64,000 bases of DNA, taken from positions 2,790,001 to 2,854,000 of the forward strand of contig NZ_CP150218.1 in assembly GCF_037969875.1 (NCBI RefSeq), written 5' to 3'. The position numbers and the translations under genes were made by a program. Shown here in pieces: positions 8,275 through 15,263 of the stretch (position 1 is the first letter of the stretch; the number at the start of each line of letters is the position of its first letter). The notes beneath the pieces are model-generated. The model saw nothing but the letters and a program-made list of their open reading frames with translations. It was not told the origin of the DNA and made no database searches. Source of the stretch: Paenibacillus sp. FSL R7-0337 (GTDB taxonomy: Bacteria; Bacillota; Bacilli; Paenibacillales; Paenibacillaceae).

Positions 8275-8940
8275 TTAAATGAAACTGCGCACTGACTGCA
8301 TCGCCGTAGCGGCAGTTTGGAATTCATCGTTACGGAAGGTGACCAGCGACAGGACGAACATGAAGGTAACGATAACGAAAATACCGAGGCAAAGTACGGA
8401 CGATACTCTCTGCGAACGCGGACCCACCGTGATCCCCCAGCTGATCAGGAACGACCATAGACCGTTGGAGAAATGGAAGCAGGCAGCCACGATTCCGACA
8501 ATATAGAGAGTCATCAGCAGCGGCTGGGTCACAATGTTATGCATCACTCCGCCAAGCTGATCATGCTCCACCTTGCCGAGTGCTACCTGGACGCGGGTGT
8601 CCCACAGATGCCAGACAATGAAGATGAAGGTGACGACTCCGCTGATCCGCTGCAGCGTATAACGCCAGTTGCGCTCAAGATTGTAGCGGTTCAGGTTCGG
8701 CTTCGACTGGTACGCGATGTACAGGCCGTATACTCCATGGTACAGCAGCGGCAGCCAGATGCCGAACAATTCCAGGAAGAAGACCAGCGGCAGGCTGTTC
8801 AGCCACAGCACACTGTCTGTGAAACCAGAAGCGCCACCCTCTACTGCTGCGAAGTTCGTCAGCATGTGCTCAAGGAAGAATGCCCCGAGCGGGATAACGC
8901 CGAGCAAGGAATGAATCTTTCTGGAATAAAATCCTCTCAT
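8275..8940 (-). CDS. sdhC: Succinate dehydrogenase cytochrome b558 subunit SdhC
   Basis: A 221-residue integral membrane subunit. The start is set at ATG 8940, which has AAAGGGG about 9 bases ahead, rather than at the upstream limit of the frame. About five hydrophobic helices are visible. Candidate haem-ligand histidines are in FYSRKIHSLLG, LEHMLTNF, LYHGVYG, FIVWHLWDTR and CFHFSNGLW, the pattern of the single-subunit, di-haem Bacillus-type cytochrome b558. It anchors SdhAB and passes electrons to menaquinone. First gene of the operon; the 413-bp region upstream is shared with a divergent LysR gene. Confidence 0.93.
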   Translation of the reverse strand: MRGFYSRKIHSLLGVIPLGAFFLEHMLTNFAAVEGGASGFTDSVLWLNSLPLVFFLELFGIWLPLLYHGVYGLYIAYQSKPNLNRYNLERNWRYTLQRISGVVTFIFIVWHLWDTRVQVALGKVEHDQLGGVMHNIVTQPLLMTLYIVGIVAACFHFSNGLWSFLISWGITVGPRSQRVSSVLCLGIFVIVTFMFVLSLVTFRNDEFQTAATAMQSVRSFI

Positions 8941-9101
8941 GCAAAGTGTCCCCTTTCCATATAAAACAGCGTTTTCACAAGTCTTTTTAAAGAGCATACA
9001 CCGCCGGGAGTACAGTTGAAACAGGACAGCGGCAGGTTTGATTTACCGGCTAATAGTCTGTTTACACCACTATCCATTGTTTTCCCGGACTTTGCTGAAT
9101 A

Positions 9102-9118
9102 ATTCACAATATGTGAAT
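9102..9118. promoter_or_regulatory. Palindrome in the sdhC-lysR intergenic region (LysR-type box)
   Basis: ATTCACA-ATA-TGTGAAT is a perfect 7-bp inverted repeat. Its inner part, TCACAATATGTGA, fits the T-N11-A pattern bound by LysR regulators. It lies about 160 bases upstream of sdhC and about 235 bases upstream of the divergent LysR gene. The half-sites point the opposite way from a Rex site, so I prefer a LysR target; this is inference. Confidence 0.5.
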
Positions 9119-9196
9119 ATCTTGTGTCACTTTTCATGTTACTCTTTTTTTGCTTATAAGGGAATTGCAATCTAATTATTAATCGTTATACAATAA

Positions 9197-9233
9197 TTGC
9201 ATAAGAATATTTTTAATATGATAATAATTCTCA
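9197..9233 (+). promoter_or_regulatory. Putative promoter of the LysR gene overlapped by a Fur-like box
   Basis: TTGCAT (9197-9202), a 17-base spacer, then GATAAT (9220-9225) form a plausible sigma-A promoter reading towards the LysR gene at 9354. Across the -10 lies TGATAAT-A-ATTCTCA (9219-9233), one mismatch from the 7-1-7 Fur consensus TGATAAT-N-ATTATCA. The rest of the 413-bp region is AT-rich and shows no open frame I believe. Confidence 0.5.
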
Positions 9234-9353
9234 TTTAGCTTCATTAATAACTTACAATTTAGGGTTGTCTTCCTGCACATCATGAGAACCTTGGCTCATC
9301 TGCTATGCCTTTTATCACAGTTGTGTGGGATTTGGAAGAGAGGAGCACTATGA

Positions 9354-10253
9354 ATGTATGATGATTTAGATGCTTTTGCTGCAGTGGTGGAGCACTCCAG
9401 CCTGAACCGGGCCTCGCGCCAGCTCAACCTGTCCCAGCCGGCCCTCTCCCGCAAAATCTCCAAGCTGGAGGAGCGGCTCGGCGTCGCCCTGTTCAACCGC
9501 TTCGGCAAGCGCCTGGAGCTTACAGAGGTTGGCCGCCTTACCTACACCTATGCGCTGGAGCAGCGGCAGCAGCGTTCCAAGTTCCTGGAAGCGTTGTCGA
9601 AGTTCAAGGAGGGCGAGCCGCAGCTCGTGACGCTGGGGGCCAGTCTGACCACGCTGCAGACAACCCTGCCTCCCCTGGTAAAAGCATACACAGAGAAATA
9701 TCCGGCAGCCGAGCTGAAGCTCATCACCGGGAAAACTCATGAGATGGTCACCGCTGTCAGCGAAGGCAAATGCGATGTCGCCATCATCGCCTCCCAGGTT
9801 CAGGAGCCGGGGCTGCGCTGCATCCCGCTGTTCGAGGACCAGCTCCGGCTGGTCGTCTCCGAGCAGCATCCGCTGACCCTGACGCCGCGCCTCACCATGG
9901 AGCATCTCTCCCGGCTGCCGATGATTCTTTTCTCCAAGGGAACCTGGTACCGCCGGACAACAGATGATCTGTTCCAGCGCTGCGGGGTTGATCCCGATGT
10001 ACGGATGGAGATCGACTCCTTCGAGGCCATCGTCCGCCTGCTGCCGACGATCAAAGCTGCGGCCCTGCTGCCGAACTCTTACTTGCGTCCGGAGCTGCTG
10101 AACGGCGGGGGACTGGTCTCCCTGCACATCAAGGAGCTGGAGCAGACGCAGCGGACCACTTGCCTCATCTACCAGAGCAGCGGCGGACTCAGCACGGCAG
10201 CACGCTGCCTGGTGCAGGTAACGGAGGATGTCTTCCTGAACAGCCGCGAGTAG
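9354..10253 (+). CDS. LysR-family transcriptional regulator, divergent from sdhCAB
   Basis: A 299-residue, full-length LysR protein. The winged HTH is at residues 1-60: LDAFAAVVEHSSLNRASRQ, then LSQPALSRKISKLEERLG, then LFNRFGKRLELTEVG. The effector-binding domain follows, with TLGASLTTLQTTLPPLV, VAIIASQVQEPGL, LVVSEQHPL and a final LLPNSYL segment. AGAGGAG lies about 9 bases before ATG 9354; an earlier ATG at 9350 is closed at once by TGA. The head-to-head placement with sdhC and the palindrome at 9102 suggest it controls sdhCAB, perhaps sensing a citric-acid-cycle metabolite, but neither the target nor the ligand is proved by the sequence. Confidence 0.85.
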   Translation: MYDDLDAFAAVVEHSSLNRASRQLNLSQPALSRKISKLEERLGVALFNRFGKRLELTEVGRLTYTYALEQRQQRSKFLEALSKFKEGEPQLVTLGASLTTLQTTLPPLVKAYTEKYPAAELKLITGKTHEMVTAVSEGKCDVAIIASQVQEPGLRCIPLFEDQLRLVVSEQHPLTLTPRLTMEHLSRLPMILFSKGTWYRRTTDDLFQRCGVDPDVRMEIDSFEAIVRLLPTIKAAALLPNSYLRPELLNGGGLVSLHIKELEQTQRTTCLIYQSSGGLSTAARCLVQVTEDVFLNSRE

Positions 10254-10272
10254 CAGCGGGGAACACAGCAAT

Positions 10273-10316
10273 CACCCGGCAAGCTTCCGTAATGCTACGG
10301 ATCAGCCTGCCGGGTG
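10273..10316. terminator. Possible bidirectional terminator between converging genes
   Basis: CACCCGGCA pairs with TGCCGGGTG, with an inner CCGTA/TACGG stem. It lies between the ends of the LysR gene (+) and the solute-binding protein gene (-). There is no clear T-tract on either side, so efficiency is doubtful. Confidence 0.45.
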
Positions 10317-10367
10317 AGGATACTGCCGGGTAATTCTTTTGCTATACTAAACCAGACTTACACCGGA

Positions 10368-12017
10368 TTAACGGAATTTGCCTGCATCAATTGCTGCCTG
10401 CTTCTCATCGAGAATCTCCTGGTAGCCTGCCTCCAGATACGTCTTCTTGGCGGCTTCATACGTAGCATCGAACTCAGCCTCCGGAGCGAGCACCACCTTC
10501 ACGTACAGTTCCTGGAACAGCGTGTTCAGATCGGCCTTGTATTCGTTCACCTTCTCCAGCACCACATTGAACAGCGCATCCGGTGTACGGAATTCGGCAA
10601 CCTCGTCATAATACTTCACCAGATCATCCGCCAGCGGCTCATAACCGGCCGGTGCCCAGTTACGCAGGTTGGCCTTGCGGGTCTTGGCTTCATCCGGGTA
10701 CTGGGCAATTTCCGTCACCAGACCCCAGTAGTCCTTGTTATTGTTCTGTGCCAGCACCGCTTCGCCCTTATAATCCGGATTCTTCAGCGCAATGCCGTCT
10801 GCGTCAAGCGTATAGTTCTCCCCCTCGATCCCGTTCTGGAACTTGAACAGGTTCTCCGGCTGGCTGAGCCATTCCAGATACATCCACACGGCTGCGCGTT
10901 CTTCCGGCTTGGATTCATAGTTAATTCCCATAATGAAGCCAAACGGCCAGTAAGCGCGTCCCTGAGGCTTATTGCCCTCCGGTACTCCCGCAAGCGGAGG
11001 CACGACCGCAAATTTAGCATCCGGGTTATTCTGCAGCGTAGCCGCAAAAACATCGGTGTTGTTCGCCAGATAGAAGCCGAAGTTGCCGGTTTTGCCTGCC
11101 ACGAATTCAGCCTTAATCTTCGGTTCATCGTTGCGAAGATAGAATTCCTTATCAATCAGGCCATTGTTATACTGGTAATTGAGGTTACGCAGGTAAGCCT
11201 CAGTCTCTTCCGTAGTCAGATCAGCCACGCTGAGATCGGAATACAGCGCACGATACTTCGCATCCACCGGCCATTTGCGGAACGGATAGTTGAAGTTGAA
11301 GAAGTTCTGCAGCAGATTGCCGCCGCTTACGCCGAGTCCGGCTTCCTTCCATTTGGCCAGCATCTCGTTGTACTTCTCGAGCGAGGTCAGATCCTCAACC
11401 TTCATGCCTACCTTTTCCACCCAGTCCTTGCGGATAATGTTGACGAAGTTGTCGGCTTCAGGACGCGCAGCGAAGAAGAAGGTCTTCTGATCATCCACGG
11501 TACCGTACTGTTCAATTGTTTCACCCATGCTCTTCCAATAGGTCGGCGCATAATTCTGGATCTCTGCATAGTCGAGCGGCTGCATCACATCCTCGCCATA
11601 ATAAGTAAGCGCTTGCGGCATATCATAGTGGAAAATAATATCTGGAGCCTTGTGCGAAGCCAGGAGCTGCTCGAAATCCGTTACTTCTTTGGAGCGGGTG
11701 ATCGGCACATAATTAACTTCTATATTATATTTGTCGCCGAACTCCGCCTGCACCCAGCGGGTATAGTAGTTATCGGACACGTTCCAGCCTTCATAGGCAC
11801 GCTCATAGACCGGAATGTCGAGCGAGACTTTTTTCTCGAAGCCCTTGGAATAATCAGGATAGGCTCCTTCGGCCTGGTTCGTAGCCGCGGCTGTCCCGGC
11901 CGGCTTATTGCTGGATTCTGCCGTATCCTTGGTGTTATTTCCCCCGGAGCACCCGGCCAGCAGGCCTGCCGTCATGACGGACGCCATCATTAACGAATAC
12001 ACGCTTCTTTTATTCAT
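10368..12017 (-). CDS. Extracellular sugar-binding lipoprotein (LplA/YtcQ type)
   Basis: A 549-residue solute-binding protein. ATG 12017 is chosen (GGGGGA about 8 bases upstream), giving a lipoprotein signal MNKRSVYSLMM...LLAGCSGG with the lipobox Cys at about residue 23, followed by a Thr/Ala/Asn-rich linker. The remainder looks like a family 1 extracellular binding protein of the large Lpl/Ytc class common in Paenibacillus: long, with many aromatic residues (WVQAEFGDKYNIEVNYVP, IIFHYDMPQAL, VWMYLEWLSQPEN). It would deliver an oligosaccharide to the two permeases encoded upstream. No ATPase gene is present, as is normal for systems using a shared MsmX-type ATPase. The sugar is unknown. Confidence 0.88.
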   Translation of the reverse strand: MNKRSVYSLMMASVMTAGLLAGCSGGNNTKDTAESSNKPAGTAAATNQAEGAYPDYSKGFEKKVSLDIPVYERAYEGWNVSDNYYTRWVQAEFGDKYNIEVNYVPITRSKEVTDFEQLLASHKAPDIIFHYDMPQALTYYGEDVMQPLDYAEIQNYAPTYWKSMGETIEQYGTVDDQKTFFFAARPEADNFVNIIRKDWVEKVGMKVEDLTSLEKYNEMLAKWKEAGLGVSGGNLLQNFFNFNYPFRKWPVDAKYRALYSDLSVADLTTEETEAYLRNLNYQYNNGLIDKEFYLRNDEPKIKAEFVAGKTGNFGFYLANNTDVFAATLQNNPDAKFAVVPPLAGVPEGNKPQGRAYWPFGFIMGINYESKPEERAAVWMYLEWLSQPENLFKFQNGIEGENYTLDADGIALKNPDYKGEAVLAQNNNKDYWGLVTEIAQYPDEAKTRKANLRNWAPAGYEPLADDLVKYYDEVAEFRTPDALFNVVLEKVNEYKADLNTLFQELYVKVVLAPEAEFDATYEAAKKTYLEAGYQEILDEKQAAIDAGKFR

Positions 12018-12082
12018 CGCAATTCCCCCATTTTTTGAATTTTCGTAATTCCAAAGAATGACTATATACAAGGGACGCAGGA

Positions 12083-12982
12083 TTACTCCTTAACGGCTCC
12101 GAGCATAACACCTTGAACGAAGTACTTTTGCACAAATGGATACACACAGAGGATAGGCAAGGTAGCGAATACAACGACTGACGCCTTCAGGACTTCGGGA
12201 TTACTGAGCTGCACCTGGCTGGCCTCCAGCTGGAAGCTTTCACTTGCCTGAATGACCAGATAATACAGCTTGAGCTGAAGCGGCCGGAGGGTGGTCTCAT
12301 GCTTGATATAGAACAGGGCATCCTGATAAGCATTCCAGCGTCCCACCGCGTAGAAAAGGGCAAGTGTTGCCATAATCGGCTTGGATAAAGGCAGCACAAT
12401 GCTGAACAGAATCCGGAAATGCCCGGCACCGTCGATCCGCGCAGATTCCTCCAGACTGACGGGAATCCCGCTGGTCAGCGAGGTTTTCATAATCAGCAGA
12501 TTGAAGGCACTGAAGGAGAGTGGCAGCACCAGTGACCAGATGGTATCCATCAGCCCCAGATTATTGATGTTCATATAGTCAGGAATGATGCCCCCGCTGA
12601 AGTACATGGTGAACAGGAAGATGAAGGTGATCACCCTGCGGCCCTTGAACTGGGTTCGGGACAGCGGATAGGCGGCGCAGATGGTCAGGATCATGCCCAG
12701 AATGGTGAACAGCACAGTCACGATGACCGAGATGTACAGGGAACGGAGGATACTGGCATCCGCGAAGATTTTTTTATACGCTTCAATGGTGAAGCCCTGC
12801 GGCCACATAAAGACTTTATTGGCAATGACGAAGGAGTCAGAGCTCAGCGATTTCGATACAACATGAATGAACGGCAGCAGGCAGAATAGTGAGATGATAA
12901 TAATGACGAGACGGATCAGCGTTTCCCAGATATCGATACGTGCTTTATGGGGTGCGGCAGTGCCTCCGGCTATTGCTTTCAT
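12083..12982 (-). CDS. Carbohydrate ABC permease, LplC/YtcP type
   Basis: A 299-residue inner membrane permease with about six hydrophobic helices. The cytoplasmic EAA loop for ATPase docking reads EESARIDGAGHFRILFSIVLPLSKP (residues about 192-216); a typical N-terminal segment is LIRLVIIIISLFCLLPFIHV. GTVMLGAVKE-like ends are usual for the LplC class, and here it ends QGVMLGAVKE. AAAGGAGAGG lies just upstream of ATG 12982. It pairs with the LplB-type protein encoded 14 bases upstream and the lipoprotein encoded 65 bases downstream. Substrate is probably a plant-type oligosaccharide by analogy, which the sequence does not show. Confidence 0.9.
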   Translation of the reverse strand: MKAIAGGTAAPHKARIDIWETLIRLVIIIISLFCLLPFIHVVSKSLSSDSFVIANKVFMWPQGFTIEAYKKIFADASILRSLYISVIVTVLFTILGMILTICAAYPLSRTQFKGRRVITFIFLFTMYFSGGIIPDYMNINNLGLMDTIWSLVLPLSFSAFNLLIMKTSLTSGIPVSLEESARIDGAGHFRILFSIVLPLSKPIMATLALFYAVGRWNAYQDALFYIKHETTLRPLQLKLYYLVIQASESFQLEASQVQLSNPEVLKASVVVFATLPILCVYPFVQKYFVQGVMLGAVKE

Positions 12983-12996
12983 GGTTCCTCTCCTTT

Positions 12997-13956
12997 CTAC
13001 AAAATCCCATCCTCGCCAAGCTTCTTGGCTACGCGGTCCGCGGAAATGACCAGAATAATTCCGATGACGGACTGGAATAGTCCGATGGCGGTCGCCCGGC
13101 TGAAATTGCCGCTCTCAATCCCCCAGCGGTACACCAGGACCGGTATGGTAGTGGTGAACTCCGTGGTCGCTTTATTTTGCAGCGCATAGATCCGCTCGAA
13201 GGAGCCGTCCATTACTTTGCCCAGCGCCATAATCAAGAGCGTCACAATCGTTGCCCGGATCGATGGAAGAGTGATATTCCATACCTTTCTCCAGCGGCCC
13301 GCCCCGTCTACCGTAGCAGCTTCATACATCTCGGGGTTGATCCCGCTCATCGCCGCCAGGTAGATAATTGTGCCCCAGCCCATGCTCTGCCAGACCCCGA
13401 TCACGAGATAGCTAATGAGCCAATTCGTATCCTGCTGCAGGAATGGAATCCGGGTGCCTCCCATCAGTTCGATGAGGTTATTGACCACACCGCCCCCCTC
13501 ACTGAGGAGCTGATAGGCGATGGCTCCGATAATGACCCAGGACAGGAAGTGGGGCAAATAGAGCACCGTCTGATTGATTCTTTTGAACCGTACGCTCTTG
13601 ATCTCGTTCAGCAGCAGAGCCAGCACAATCGGCATCGTGAAGCTGAAGCACAGGTCAAGCACGTTCAGCAGCAAGGTGTTGCGGACGGCCCGGATGAAAT
13701 CAGGCTTGGCGAACAGGTCCTGGAAGACCTGTAGTCCGGCCCATTCACTGCCCCAGAAGCCTCTGGCAATCTTATAGTCCTTGAAGGCGATTACAAGTCC
13801 GGTCATTGGCAAATATTTGAATACGATGACAAAAGCCAGCGGAAGCATCACCAGCAGATAGAGCTGCCAATCCCGCTGTAAATAATAGCCAAACCCCTGT
13901 TTTCTTCTTAATAAAGGACTGTGATTCGTTTGTGAAGCGCTTGCAGCTTTCAACAT
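12997..13956 (-). CDS. Carbohydrate ABC permease, LplB/YteP type
   Basis: A 319-residue permease. The frame allows GTG 13962, but AGGAGGTG overlaps that codon, whereas ATG 13956 is 5 bases past it; I use 13956. Six membrane helices are expected; the N-terminal one is LYLLVMLPLAFVIVFKYLPM. The EAA loop is YEAATVDGAGRWRKVWNITLP. The C terminus ends RVAKKLGEDGIL, typical for LplB-class partners. First gene of the permease-permease-lipoprotein operon; a cre-like site lies about 200 bases upstream at 14161, suggesting CcpA control. Confidence 0.9.
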   Translation of the reverse strand: MLKAASASQTNHSPLLRRKQGFGYYLQRDWQLYLLVMLPLAFVIVFKYLPMTGLVIAFKDYKIARGFWGSEWAGLQVFQDLFAKPDFIRAVRNTLLLNVLDLCFSFTMPIVLALLLNEIKSVRFKRINQTVLYLPHFLSWVIIGAIAYQLLSEGGGVVNNLIELMGGTRIPFLQQDTNWLISYLVIGVWQSMGWGTIIYLAAMSGINPEMYEAATVDGAGRWRKVWNITLPSIRATIVTLLIMALGKVMDGSFERIYALQNKATTEFTTTIPVLVYRWGIESGNFSRATAIGLFQSVIGIILVISADRVAKKLGEDGIL

Positions 13957-14160
13957 ATTCACCTCCTGCCTTGAATTCTTCTTGCCGGCTGCCGGCTCCT
14001 ATTCTCCGGCCTGGTTCCTATGCTACCGTCTTTGCCCAGGCTTGAATATCATGAGTATTGATGATCACCTATCACAATTGATTCACAAATGATTGTTGCC
14101 CGGCGCCGAAGGCCTCAGCCGCAGGAGAATAATCAAAACTGATAGGCATTCCCAAAAATA

Positions 14161-14174
14161 ATAAAGCGCTTTCA
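14161..14174. promoter_or_regulatory. cre-like site upstream of the sugar transporter operon
   Basis: ATAAAGCGCTTTCA matches 12 of 14 positions of the CcpA consensus TGWAANCGNTNWCA when read on either strand. It is about 205 bases upstream of the first permease gene. Position and partner genes make carbon catabolite control plausible. Confidence 0.45.
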
Positions 14175-14280
14175 TTTAGGGGGTCAGGTATATGCCTGAT
14201 AAAAATTGCGTGATGAGGGAAGGGCCCAGGGGGGATTGGGGAGGGACCGGAGAGCGGGGAGGGGCTATTGGGAAACGATG

Positions 14281-14335
14281 AGGGAGCAATTAGGGAGCAA
14301 TTAGGGAGCAATTAGGGAGCAATTAGGGAGCAATT
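14281..14335. repeat. Five tandem copies of an 11-bp repeat
   Basis: AGGGAGCAATT occurs five times in direct succession with no change, followed by a partial copy AGAGC. It lies between the sugar transporter promoter region and the large 51-bp repeat array. The surrounding 14175-14390 stretch is purine-rich on this strand and shows no gene I can support. Confidence 0.9.
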
Positions 14336-14389
14336 AGAGCTATCAGGGAATGATTGGAGAGCTACTGTGCTCAACACGGTATCCTTCAA

Positions 14390-15142
14390 CTATTTCAGGA
14401 GCACTTGTGCTCTTCATTTACTCGTTTAGCCAACTTTCCTGGAATTCAGGTGCACTTGTGCTCCTCATTCGCTCGTTAAGCCAACTTTCCTGGAATTCAG
14501 GAGCACTTCTGCTCCTCATTCGCTCGTTTAGCCAACTTTCCTGGAATTCAGGTGCACTTGTGCTCCTCATTCGCTCGTTTAGCCAACTTTCCTGAAAATC
14601 AGGGGCACTTGTGCTCCTCATTCGCTCGTTTAGCCAACTTTCCTGGAATTCAGGAGCACTTCTGCTCCTCATTCGCTCGTTTAGCCAACTTTCCTGAAAA
14701 TCAGGGGCACTTGTGCTCCTCATTTACTCGTTTAGCCAACTTTCCTGAAAATCAGGGGCACTTGTGCTCCTCATTCGCTCGTTTAGCCAACTTCCAGCTC
14801 CATCAGAGGAATTTATCCCTTTCATTTCCACCTCCAGCCCACTTTCGGCTCCATTAGAGGGATTTATCCCTTTCATTCCAGCATCCAGCCTACTTTCGGC
14901 TCCATCAGAGGGATTTATCCTATTCATTCCAGCATCCAGCCCACTTTCGGCTCCATTAGAGGGATTTATCCCTTTCATTCCAGCATCCAGCCCACTTTCG
15001 GCTCCATTAGAGGAATTTATCCCTTTCATTCCAGCATCCAGCCCACTTTCGGCTCCATCAGAGGGATTTATCCCTTTCATTCCAGCATCCAGCCCACTTT
15101 CGGCTCCATTAGAGGGATTTATCCCTTTCATTCTGTCACCTG
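14390..15142. repeat. 51-bp palindromic repeat array B (15 units, two core types)
   Basis: Fifteen units at exactly 51-bp spacing without a single insertion or deletion. Units 1-8 have cores such as AGGAGCACTTGTGCTCCT or GGTGCACTTGTGCTCC (GCAC at 14401, 14452, 14503, 14554, 14605, 14656, 14707, 14758), separated by TCATTCGCTCGTTTAGCC and AACTTTCCTGGAATTC or AACTTTCCTGAAAATC. Units 9-15 have the core AGGGATTTATCCCT (centres 14813, 14864, 14915, 14966, 15017, 15068, 15119), separated by TCATTCCAGCATCCAGCC and CACTTTCGGCTCCATTAGA. Because 51 is 17 codons, several frames stay open; on the minus strand they read MKGINPSNGAESGLDAG and MRSTSAPEFQESWLNER repeats. The array lies downstream of the AraC gene. 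Confidence 0.95.
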
Positions 15143-15207
15143 ACCACTTTCCACAGACCTGCCGAAACAACACGGTCCTTGATACGAGATGCCGTTCCGC
15201 CGGCGAT

Positions 15208-15237
15208 GGGTTTCTATGGGTTTCTATGGGTTTCTAT
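15208..15237. repeat. Three tandem copies of a 10-bp repeat
   Basis: GGGTTTCTAT occurs three times in a row, followed by a degenerate copy GGGCTTTGAT. It lies just after the stop codon of the AraC-type gene on the minus strand. Confidence 0.85.
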
Positions 15238-15263
15238 GGGCTTTGATGGCCATCTATGAGCTT

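Noticed and set aside
9102..9118. Rex or FNR/CRP operator
   Set aside because: Half-sites are in the reverse order (TTCACA...TGTGAA), unlike TTGTGA...TCACAA.
14072..14311. Minus-strand gene upstream of the sugar transporter
   Set aside because: Pro/Ser-rich frame made by the purine-rich and 11-bp repeat sequence; no ribosome binding site.
14390..15142. CRISPR array
   Set aside because: The whole 51-bp unit is conserved; there are no unique spacers and no cas genes in the window.
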